A stretch of 64,000 nucleotides of DNA from Poseidonocella sedimentorum (lineage in GTDB: Bacteria > Pseudomonadota > Alphaproteobacteria > Rhodobacterales > Rhodobacteraceae), in the NCBI RefSeq assembly GCF_900116005.1, contig NZ_FOYI01000010.1:1-64000 (forward strand), read 5' to 3'. Below are positions 56,666 through 62,615 of this stretch, in pieces. The notes beneath the pieces are model-generated. The model searched no databases. It was given only the letters and a program-made list of their open reading frames with translations, and was not told the DNA's origin. The position numbers and the translations under genes are program-made. Within the stretch, counting starts at the first letter, position 1. Every line of letters begins with the position of its first letter.

Positions 56666-56674
56666 AGTCAGCAG

Positions 56675-56678
56675 CCTC
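56675..56678 (-). promoter_or_regulatory. Ribosome binding site deciding the TTG start of the giant gene
   Basis: GAGG on the minus strand lies nine bases before TTG 56665. With the in-frame TAG at 56695-56693, it supports the short acidic leader and the rare start codon. Confidence 0.6.
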
Positions 56679-56717
56679 GAGTGAAAGGGCTTCTACGGAA
56701 AACGGGTCGCGGAAACA

Positions 56718-56746
56718 GTGATAGCACGAAACTGGCACCTTCTTAA
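56718..56746 (-). promoter_or_regulatory. Candidate promoter of the giant gene
   Basis: On the minus strand TTAAGA (-35, 56746-56741) is followed after 17 bases by TATCAC (-10, 56723-56718) with an upstream TGC extension. The expected start near 56711 would leave a leader of about 46 bases to TTG 56665. Each hexamer matches consensus at only four positions, so this is tentative. Confidence 0.3.
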
Positions 56747-56778
56747 CGCGTTTGGCAAAAAAGGGAAATTATTTTCCG

Positions 56779-56794
56779 TTAACAAGCAATTAAC
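56779..56794. promoter_or_regulatory. Candidate CtrA binding site (TTAA-N7-TTAAC)
   Basis: The sequence TTAACAAGCAATTAAC matches the alphaproteobacterial CtrA consensus TTAA-N7-TTAA(C) exactly. The match is present on both strands because the element is palindromic (CGTTAA...TTAACG). A further TTAA half-site (56743-56746) overlaps the proposed -35 of the giant gene. CtrA controls motility, surface and cell-cycle genes in this class, so control of a surface megaprotein would fit. Occupancy is not shown. Confidence 0.6.
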
Positions 56795-56799
56795 GAAAA

Positions 56800-56817
56800 G
56801 CGCCCCCCTCCGGGCGC
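56800..56817 (-). terminator. Candidate intrinsic terminator read on the minus strand
   Basis: The arms GCGCCC (56800-56805) and GGGCGC (56812-56817) form a six-pair GC stem with a six-base loop. On the minus strand it is followed directly by TTTTCG. It lies upstream of the giant gene's promoter, so it would stop transcription entering from the sapC side. The U-tract is short, so it may instead be only a structural hairpin. Confidence 0.35.
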
Positions 56818-56887
56818 AGCGATTGCCCCCCTGAGGGGCCGCCCGTGGATTTCCCGCCGCAGAGCAGGACAATCGCCATAAAACCGG

Positions 56888-56917
56888 TTGCCAAGCGGCC
56901 GCAAACCGGAATTTACT
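56888..56917 (+). promoter_or_regulatory. Candidate promoter of the sapC-family gene
   Basis: TTGCCA (56888-56893), an 18-base spacer, and TTTACT (56912-56917) give a sigma-70-like promoter with five and four consensus matches. Transcription would start near 56925, about 55 bases before ATG 56981. The -35 lies inside the inverted repeat 56884-56909, which could be an operator. Confidence 0.35.
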
Positions 56918-56980
56918 GCCCGCGCAGGTTGAGCCCGCTCACCGACTGCGCTGGAACAGGACATCACCGGGAAAACTCAG

Positions 56981-57760
56981 ATGACGAAGCAAATGTTGAT
57001 CTACAGCAACGCCGTGCCGATCAATGTGGAGGTTCACAAGAACACCTCGGTGCGCCAGAATTCGGGCTTCGACTTCGCCGCCGGTCTGGCCGCGGCGCCG
57101 CTTGTCGCCGCCGAATTCGCCTCCGCGGCGCGCGATCTCACCATCGTGTTCTCCAAGGCCGAAGACGGCATGTTCCCCTTCGCGGTGCTCGGGGTCGAAA
57201 ACGGCACCAACCTCTTTGTCAAATCCGACGGGAGCTGGGACGGGCGCTATGTGCCGGCCTTCCTGCGCCGCTATCCCTTCGTCTTCGCGCGCTCGCCCGA
57301 TGGCTCGACCATGGCACTTTGTGTCGACAGTGATTTTGACGGGCTGAATGAGGACGGGATCGGCGAGCGGCTGTTCGATGCCGAGGGCACGCGCACCCAG
57401 TATCTCGACGGGATGCTCGGCTTCGCCACCCAGTACCAGACGCAATTCCTGCGCACGATGCAGTTCTGCAAGCGGCTCGAGGAACTGGACCTGCTGGAGC
57501 CGATCACCGCGCTGGTGCCCGATGCGGGCAACACGCCCAAACGGCTCGGCGGGATCTACCGGATCGACCGCGCCAAGCTCAAGGCGATCGACAGCGACAC
57601 GCTGGCCCAGATGTTCGCCGGCGACGAGCTGGAACTGTGCTACCTGCACCTTCAGTCGCTGACCAATCTCGAAGGGCTGCGCGAGAAGGTCCTGGCGCGC
57701 GGCACCACCGCGGAAACCGCCGAAAGCGCGCTGGAAGAGGTGGCCGAACCGGTCAACTGA
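56981..57760 (+). CDS. SapC family protein
   Basis: A 259-residue protein of the SapC family (named after a Campylobacter fetus S-layer locus protein). Typical family features are present: VPINVEVHKN near the start, FAAGLAAAPLVAAEFASAAR, LTIVF, the block NLFVKSDGSWDGRYVPAFLR followed by RYPFVFA, and ERLFDAEGTRTQYLDGMLGF. There is no signal peptide or membrane segment. ATG 56981 has a weak GGGA nine bases upstream. It is transcribed divergently from the giant gene across a shared regulatory spacer, which suggests a common function in surface-protein production, although the biochemical role of SapC proteins is not established. A 90-base gap separates it from the LysR gene, with only a weak 4-bp CCGC/GCGG hairpin after its stop. 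Confidence 0.85.
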   Translation: MTKQMLIYSNAVPINVEVHKNTSVRQNSGFDFAAGLAAAPLVAAEFASAARDLTIVFSKAEDGMFPFAVLGVENGTNLFVKSDGSWDGRYVPAFLRRYPFVFARSPDGSTMALCVDSDFDGLNEDGIGERLFDAEGTRTQYLDGMLGFATQYQTQFLRTMQFCKRLEELDLLEPITALVPDAGNTPKRLGGIYRIDRAKLKAIDSDTLAQMFAGDELELCYLHLQSLTNLEGLREKVLARGTTAETAESALEEVAEPVN

Positions 57761-57850
57761 TCCGCCTTTCTGCGGGTGCGCGCATGGGCGGTTTCAAATC
57801 CGCGCGCGCGCCTGTAATTCCGGGCATGGTCTCCACAGACGGATTGCCCC

Positions 57851-58795
57851 ATGCGCGTTGACTATCTCGGTCTCGAAGCCTTCGTTGCCATCGCCGAACA
57901 CGGCTCCTTTCAGCGCGCGGCAGAGGCGCTCAATCTCAGCCAGGCGGCCCTGAGCCACAGGTTGCGCAAGATCGAGGACGATCTGGGCGCAGCGCTGCTG
58001 ATCCGGTCGAGCCGCGAGGTGTCGCTCTCGCCCTCGGGCCACGCGCTTCTGCCGGATGCACGCCGGCTGCTCAAGGCGCTGTTCGAGACTTACGAGGCTG
58101 CGCGCATGGGCGCGCGCGACAACAGCCGCCGCTTCACCTTCGCCTGTCTGCCGACGCTGGCCAACGCCTTCTTGCCCAAGGTGCTCAAGGCCTTGCACGC
58201 AGAGCGCCCGGAGCTCAGCTTCGATCTGCTCGATATCCCGGTCAGCCGGATCGTCGACGCGGTGCGCAGCGGCCGGGCGGAATTCGGGCTCTCGATCCTG
58301 TCGGCGGAGCTGTCCGATCTGCGGCTGCGCCCGCTCGCGGAGGAGGATTACCGGCTCTTCTTGCGCCACGACGATCCGCTCGCCGCGCAGGCTGAGGTCA
58401 CGCTGGAGCATCTGGAGTCGCGCGCGATGGTGCGCATTTCCTCGCAATCCAAGAACCGCCAGCTGCTCGACACCGCCTTCGGCGAGATGCGCGACCGGCT
58501 GCGCTGGCAGTACGAGGTAGAGAGCGCGACGGTGGCGATGCGGCTGGTGACCGAGGGCATGGCGCTCACGATCCTGCCCCGCTCGGCCATTTCGATGGCC
58601 CCGGCGTCGCTGGTGGAAATCCCGATCGCGGGGCTCCGGCTGCAGCGCAGTATCGGCGTCGTCTCGCGGCGCGGGCAACCCCTGAGCAGCGGGGCGGCGG
58701 AACTGCTGGCGCGGATCGAGACGGCGATGCAGGAAGACGGGTTCGAGACCCAGGCCGCGCTCAGCGCTGCTCCGGCGACCAGACCTCGGGGTTGA
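57851..58795 (+). CDS. LysR-family transcriptional regulator
   Basis: A 314-residue LysR-type regulator. Residues 3-62 form the winged helix-turn-helix (LEAFVAIAEHGSFQRAAEAL, then LSQAALSHRLRKIEDDLGAA). A linker helix and the substrate-binding domain start near residue 92 (FACLPTLANAFLPKVLKALH; FDLLDIPVSRIVDAVRSGRA; VTEGMALTILPRSA). It is convergent with the catabolic operon, and its last 35 bases overlap the end of the dehydrogenase gene. It therefore does not have the usual divergent arrangement with its target. It may still sense the substrate of the neighbouring carboxylate pathway, but it could equally regulate genes elsewhere. The effector is unknown. Confidence 0.9.
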   Translation: MRVDYLGLEAFVAIAEHGSFQRAAEALNLSQAALSHRLRKIEDDLGAALLIRSSREVSLSPSGHALLPDARRLLKALFETYEAARMGARDNSRRFTFACLPTLANAFLPKVLKALHAERPELSFDLLDIPVSRIVDAVRSGRAEFGLSILSAELSDLRLRPLAEEDYRLFLRHDDPLAAQAEVTLEHLESRAMVRISSQSKNRQLLDTAFGEMRDRLRWQYEVESATVAMRLVTEGMALTILPRSAISMAPASLVEIPIAGLRLQRSIGVVSRRGQPLSSGAAELLARIETAMQEDGFETQAALSAAPATRPRG

Positions 58796-59750
58796 CCATG
58801 TGCTGCGGTGCGCCGCCCGCATAGGCGTTGATCAGCGCGTAGATGTCGCGGAACTGGCGGTCGAGCTCCTCGGCGGTCACGAACCCCACATGCGGCGTCG
58901 GGATGACGCGCGGATGCGACAGGAGCGGATCGGCGGGATCGGTGATCGGCTCGCCGTCGAAGACATCCAGCGCGGCGCGGCCGATGCGCCCGGCCTCCAG
59001 CGCCGCGTGCAGCGCCCCCGGCGCGATCAGCCCCGCGCGGGAGGTGTTGACCAACACGCTCTCGGGCGACATGGCCATCAGGTCCGCCTGCGATATCTCG
59101 CCGCGCGTCTCCGGCGTCAGGCGCTTGTGCAGCGATATCACGTCAGAACTTGCGAAAAACGCCTCGCGGCTCTCGGGTACATGCGCCCCTTCGGCCTTCG
59201 CGCGGGCGCGGCCCTCGTCGCTCGCCCAGACCTGCACCGTCATCCCGAAGGCGCGGGCAAACCCGGCGACGGCCCCGGCGATGCGCCCGTAGCCATAAAG
59301 CCCGAGCACGCGGCCCCCCACATTACGCCCCAGCGGCGCCCCGCCCTGCCACTGCCCGGCGCGGGCCGAGGCGATCTGCTCCGGCAGGTATCGCAGCGCG
59401 GCGATGATCAGCCCGAAGGCCAGCTCGGCGGTCGAGGTCGAGGGGCCGTCCTTGGCCTTGTGCGCGCAAAACAGGATGCCCGCGCGGGCGAGCGCCTCGG
59501 CGTCCACATGGCTATGCTGGCCGCGCATCGCGATGAGTTTCGGCCCCGTCAGGCGCGCGGCGAGGGAGGGCGTGATCGCCGTCCGGTCACGGTAGAGCAC
59601 CACCGCATCGGCCTCCGAGAGCCGGTCGGCCAGCTCGGTTTCATCGGTCAGCCGGTCGGTCCAGACCGTGACCTCATGGCCCTCCAGCGCGGCGAAGCCG
59701 GGAAGCGCGCGGAGCGTGTCGTACCAGTCGTCGAGGATATGGACCTTCAT
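58761..59750 (-). CDS. D-2-hydroxyacid dehydrogenase family protein
   Basis: A 329-residue NAD(P)-dependent D-2-hydroxyacid dehydrogenase (phosphoglycerate dehydrogenase-like). The nucleotide-binding region is LGLYGYGRIAGAVAGFARAF (residues 149-168); the last glycine of GxGxxG is Ala here. The catalytic triad is intact: R238 in VNTSRAGLI, E267 in LDVFDGEPI, H287 in PTPHVGF. It would reduce a 2-keto acid to the D-2-hydroxy acid, or run in reverse. ATG 59750 overlaps the stop of the ThDP enzyme gene as ATGA, so it is the last gene of the operon and translationally coupled. The substrate is not known. A keto or hydroxy acid formed by its operon partners is likely. Confidence 0.9.
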   Translation of the reverse strand: MKVHILDDWYDTLRALPGFAALEGHEVTVWTDRLTDETELADRLSEADAVVLYRDRTAITPSLAARLTGPKLIAMRGQHSHVDAEALARAGILFCAHKAKDGPSTSTAELAFGLIIAALRYLPEQIASARAGQWQGGAPLGRNVGGRVLGLYGYGRIAGAVAGFARAFGMTVQVWASDEGRARAKAEGAHVPESREAFFASSDVISLHKRLTPETRGEISQADLMAMSPESVLVNTSRAGLIAPGALHAALEAGRIGRAALDVFDGEPITDPADPLLSHPRVIPTPHVGFVTAEELDRQFRDIYALINAYAGGAPQHMVNPEVWSPEQR

Positions 59751-61435
59751 GCGTCGAGCTCCAGCGAAACAGGGTGTTCGGTGCCCACGTGCCCGCCGGG
59801 ATGGGCGCGACGGATCACGGGCGAGGCGACCTTGTCGGAAATCGGGAAATCCCAGAGCGCGGCGCCGCCGCTCTCAGTGAATTCCGCGATAAGCTCAGGC
59901 AGCGCGGAAAGGTCCGTCACCCGGTGCCCCCCGAGGCCAAAACCGCGGGCGATGGCGGCAAGGTCGGTCTCGCCAAAGACGGCGCCCTCTTCGGAAAGCC
60001 CCTCGTCGCGCAGCTTGTGGATCTCCGAGCCATAGGCGGAATCGTTGAGCGCGCAGATGAGGATGTTCATGCCCTCGCGGCGGATCGACTCCAGCTCCTG
60101 CGCGTGCATCAGCAGCGAGCCATCCCCGTCGAAGAGCACAACCGTATCCTCTGGCCGCGCGGCGGCGACGCCCATGGCATAGGAGAGCCCGTTGCCGATC
60201 GCGCCGAACTCACGGATGGTCAGGAACCTGTCGTAGGGGCGGTCCATCTGAGCGAAGAAGTAGGAGCAATGGCCGGAGGAATTCACCATTTGCCAGCCCT
60301 GCGGCAACAGCGCATCGAGCGCGGTGACCACATCGCGCGGGTCCAGCAGCCCGTCATTGGTGGCGAAAGTGGCGGTGTCCGCCGGGGTCTCGGCGATGGC
60401 GCGGGCGAGCGCGGGGCTGCGCCAGCCGGGCCGGGCCGGGAGCGTTTCGGCCAGCGCTTCGGCCGTCAGGCGCGCGTCGCCGCGCAGGTGGTGTTGCGCC
60501 GGGGTCATGCCCTGGCTCCGGGCGCGCGGGGCGGTGTCGATCTGGAGGATGTCAGCCTTGGGGAAGAGTTTGCCCTTGTCGAGATTGTGCTGCGTGAGCC
60601 GGCACCCGAGCGCGACCACAAGATCGGCTTCGGCGAAGGCCGCGCGGGCCACGGCGGTGGAAAAGCCCCCCGCCACGCCCATCGAGAACGCCTCGCCGTG
60701 AAAGAGCCCGCGCGCGGGCAACGTGGTGCACAAAAGCGCGCCGATCCGGTCGGCGAGGGCCGCGCAGGCCGGGCCCGCACCGCTCTCCGCCGCGCCAAGC
60801 CCGGCCATGACCACGACCTTCCCGGCCTGCGAGATCCGCGCGGCGGCATCGGTGAGCGCCTCGGGGTGCGGCGGCATTGGCGCGAGACGGGGCAGGATTT
60901 CGGCCGCAGGCGGCGGCAAGGTCAGCGGTGTTTCGGGGCGCGCGGACTGGAGGTCGAAGGGAACGCCGAGGACAACGGGCACGCGCTCTTCGATCGCCTC
61001 GACAAAGGCATCGCGGACCCCGTCGGCCATGCGCGGAATGTGGTGGAGCGGGCAGTAGCGGGCGCCGGTCGCGGTGATGAACGGGGCCTGGTCGATGGCC
61101 TGATTGTACCACGCGGCGCCGAGGGGGGATTCGCCGGCGAAGATGACCAACGGGATGCGCGCGCGCACCGCCGCGGGCAGCGCCGTCAGCACCTGGGTGA
61201 GCCCCGGCCCGCAGGTCACGCTGGCAATGCCGACGCGCCCGGTCTTGCGTGCCCAGGCGGTCGCGGCGGCGACGGTGCAATGCTCGTGGCGCAGGTAGAC
61301 CATGCGCACCCCGCGCGCGGCCAGAGCCGCGGCCCAGGCCATGTTGGCATCCCCCAGCAGCGCGAAACAGGTCTCGACCCCTTCGGCGGCGAACCCTTCG
61401 GCGAGCGTTTCAAAGACATGCGGAGTGGCGGTCAT
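59747..61435 (-). CDS. Thiamine diphosphate-dependent enzyme (acetolactate synthase / 2-keto acid decarboxylase-like)
   Basis: A 562-residue ThDP enzyme with the three usual domains. The PYR domain has the catalytic glutamate E51 in YLRHEHCTVAAATAWARKTG and the loop SVTCGPGLTQVL. The central domain includes VVVMAGLGAAESGAG. The PP domain has the cofactor motif GDG (437-439) ending at N464 (ALNDSAYG). ATG 61435 was chosen because GAGGA lies seven bases upstream and the protein then begins like its family; a longer frame to 61768 would run through the promoter-proximal gap. It would decarboxylate or condense a 2-keto acid. Its gene lies 56 bases after the PrpF-like gene and overlaps the dehydrogenase gene by four bases. 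The exact reaction cannot be assigned from sequence. Confidence 0.88.
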   Translation of the reverse strand: MTATPHVFETLAEGFAAEGVETCFALLGDANMAWAAALAARGVRMVYLRHEHCTVAAATAWARKTGRVGIASVTCGPGLTQVLTALPAAVRARIPLVIFAGESPLGAAWYNQAIDQAPFITATGARYCPLHHIPRMADGVRDAFVEAIEERVPVVLGVPFDLQSARPETPLTLPPPAAEILPRLAPMPPHPEALTDAAARISQAGKVVVMAGLGAAESGAGPACAALADRIGALLCTTLPARGLFHGEAFSMGVAGGFSTAVARAAFAEADLVVALGCRLTQHNLDKGKLFPKADILQIDTAPRARSQGMTPAQHHLRGDARLTAEALAETLPARPGWRSPALARAIAETPADTATFATNDGLLDPRDVVTALDALLPQGWQMVNSSGHCSYFFAQMDRPYDRFLTIREFGAIGNGLSYAMGVAAARPEDTVVLFDGDGSLLMHAQELESIRREGMNILICALNDSAYGSEIHKLRDEGLSEEGAVFGETDLAAIARGFGLGGHRVTDLSALPELIAEFTESGGAALWDFPISDKVASPVIRRAHPGGHVGTEHPVSLELDA

Positions 61436-61437
61436 GC

Positions 61438-61459
61438 GGCGGTCCTCAGGCGGTCCTCG
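61438..61459 (-). repeat. Tandem 11-bp duplication carrying the ribosome binding site
   Basis: Two adjacent 11-mers, GGCGGTCCTCA (61438-61448) and GGCGGTCCTCG (61449-61459), differ at one base. On the minus strand each supplies GAGGACCGCC. The ThDP gene therefore has two purine-rich GAGGA sequences, at 7 and 18 bases before its ATG; the nearer one is correctly placed. Confidence 0.7.
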
Positions 61460-61491
61460 GGGGATGTTCGGAGTGGCGGTTGCAGGGGCAG

Positions 61492-62589
61492 TCAGGCGGT
61501 TCCGGGCCAGACGCCGCGCGGCACCATGACCTCGCCCCGGGCGATGAGGCGTGCGGTCCGCACCAGCCCGGCGGAGCGGATCTCGATCCCGGCCGGGGCG
61601 GGCGCAAAATCGACCAGCACCTCGAAGGTCCCGACGGGATGTTCGATGCCGACGGTCACGGGCGCGGCCTCGCCGAGCCCCTGCGCCAGCCCCTCGGCCA
61701 CCGTGCCGGGCTGGATCGCGCAGGCGGCGATGCATTGGGCGCCGGTGACGGCCATCGACGGATGGCACGTCCAGGGCATGAAATAGCGCGCGGTGATGCT
61801 CCCGCCGTGCTGCGGCGGCGACAGGAGCGTGATCTTGGGCGTCACCGATTGCGCCACGTCGCCGAGCCCCATGAGCTCCCCGGCCTTGAGGCGGATCGCT
61901 TCCATCCGCTCGAAAAGCGCGGGATTGGCGTCGAGCTCGGCCTGGGTTTCATGGCCGGTGATCCCGAAATCGGCGGCGCGGGCGAACATCACCGGCATGG
62001 CCACATCCATGCAGGTGACCTCGATCCCGTCGATCTCGTCGCGCAGGCTGCCGGTCGGCAGGAGCGCACCGGTGACGGAGCCGACGGTTTCCATGAAGGC
62101 GAGCTTGATCGGCGCGGCCGTGCCCGGAACGCCCGCGATTTCGGTCTCGCCCTCGTAGCTCACCCGCCCGCCCGGCGTCTGGACCTGTGCCTCGACGACG
62201 GCGCCGGTGTTGACCGCGTGGATGCGCAGCGTGGTCTCGCCCTCCTGCGCTTTGACGAGTCCCATTTCGATCGCCGCCGGGCCGACGCCCACGAGGATAT
62301 TGCCGCAGGTCGGCCGATAGTCGACCTCGCGTTTCTCCACCGCGACCTGGGCAAAGAAATAGTCGACGTCGCAATCCTCCCGCTCGGAGGGCGAGAGCAT
62401 CGCGACCTTTGTGGTGACGGCGTTGCCGCCGCCGATCCCGTCGATGTTGAGCGGATGCCCCGCGCCGCAGACCGTCATCAGCACCTGCGACAGTGTCTCG
62501 CGATCCTGCGGCAGGTCCGCCCGGTTGAAATAGGGCCCGCGCGATGTGCCGCCGCGCAGGAAGAGATAGGGAATTGCGGTCTGGGTCAT
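61492..62589 (-). CDS. PrpF family protein (4-oxalomesaconate tautomerase-like)
   Basis: A 365-residue member of the PrpF/GalD family, two-domain isomerases with a diaminopimelate-epimerase-like fold. The N-terminus IPYLFLRGGTSRGPYFNRAD is the family signature. Further conserved segments are GHPLNIDGIGGGNAVTTKVA, RPTCGNILVGVGPAAIEMGL, TGALLPTGSLRDEIDGIEVT, and ARYFMPWTCHPSMAVTGAQC. Known members isomerise the double bond of unsaturated tricarboxylates: 2-methylaconitate for PrpF, and 4-oxalomesaconate keto/enol forms for GalD. Its length and N-terminus fit GalD-type proteins best. It lies 26 bases after the transporter permease gene. An unsaturated di- or tricarboxylate is therefore the probable operon substrate or intermediate. 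Confidence 0.87.
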   Translation of the reverse strand: MTQTAIPYLFLRGGTSRGPYFNRADLPQDRETLSQVLMTVCGAGHPLNIDGIGGGNAVTTKVAMLSPSEREDCDVDYFFAQVAVEKREVDYRPTCGNILVGVGPAAIEMGLVKAQEGETTLRIHAVNTGAVVEAQVQTPGGRVSYEGETEIAGVPGTAAPIKLAFMETVGSVTGALLPTGSLRDEIDGIEVTCMDVAMPVMFARAADFGITGHETQAELDANPALFERMEAIRLKAGELMGLGDVAQSVTPKITLLSPPQHGGSITARYFMPWTCHPSMAVTGAQCIAACAIQPGTVAEGLAQGLGEAAPVTVGIEHPVGTFEVLVDFAPAPAGIEIRSAGLVRTARLIARGEVMVPRGVWPGTA

Positions 62590-62615
62590 GGCGATCGGGG
62601 CCTTCTGTCAGCGAT

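Larger units (their letters stand above)
38230..55930 (-). repeat. Seven tandem ~505-520-residue repeat units (array A) with insert cassettes
   Basis: Four anchor motifs recur in fixed order. They are INTLG-type (LRVNTLG, LRINTLG, IRINTLG and so on, near 53890, 50300, 48755, 47240, 43160, 39910, with a degenerate copy near 38360), R-x-SG...FIE-x-R...GGADL, INRAL...VIDWSGA, and FDDxGxLxLxG...DGFAxVSGAFxV. Each of the last three occurs seven times. Uninterrupted INTLG-to-INTLG spacing is 1515-1550 bp (505-517 residues). Longer spacings (3250-4080 bp) are explained by cassettes. Copies are strongly diverged, so the array is old and not a recent duplication. The units are rich in short alternating beta strands and suggest an extended beta-sandwich or beta-helix rod. 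Confidence 0.8.
56666..56980. promoter_or_regulatory. Shared 315-nt divergent intergenic region
   Basis: This is the only gene-free stretch of more than 300 bases. Its first half (56690-56800) is strikingly AT-rich for this genome; the second half is GC-rich. It contains a CtrA-type box, a GGAAA-TTAT-TTTCC inverted repeat (56764-56777), two GC-rich hairpins (56800-56817 and 56825-56839), an imperfect inverted repeat CCGGTTGC / GCAAACCGG (56884-56909), and candidate promoters for both divergent genes. No small open frame with good coding character was found. Confidence 0.75.

Noticed and set aside
3236-56596. Very long open frames on the plus strand inside the giant gene (3236-11008, 11732-24673, 26393-32983, 41384-47146, 48197-56596)
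   Set aside because: They are antisense shadows. In GC-rich genes with biased third positions the opposite strand often lacks stops. Their translations are Arg/Gly/Ala/His/Asp-rich without domains, and the minus-strand frame has clear domains throughout.
3293-56665. Reading the giant gene as a polyketide or non-ribosomal peptide synthase because of its size
   Set aside because: No ketosynthase, adenylation, carrier or condensation motifs; the sequence is beta-rich, Gly/Ala/Thr/Ser/Asp-rich and repetitive.
57761-57850. Terminator after the sapC-family gene
   Set aside because: Only a 4-bp CCGC/GCGG stem with no T-run is seen; not strong enough to report as a feature.
57794-58822. 342-codon minus-strand open frame opposite the LysR gene
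   Set aside because: Antisense shadow of a clear LysR gene; the product is Arg/Gln-rich without domains.
61436-61768. Longer N-terminal extension of the ThDP enzyme
   Set aside because: The extra ~110 codons overlap the PrpF-like gene and are Arg/Ala-rich, and the ATG at 61435 has a good ribosome binding site and family-like N-terminus.
59774-61786. 670-codon plus-strand open frame opposite the ThDP enzyme gene
   Set aside because: Antisense shadow. The minus strand carries intact ThDP motifs (E51, GDG...N) and the plus-strand product resembles no family.
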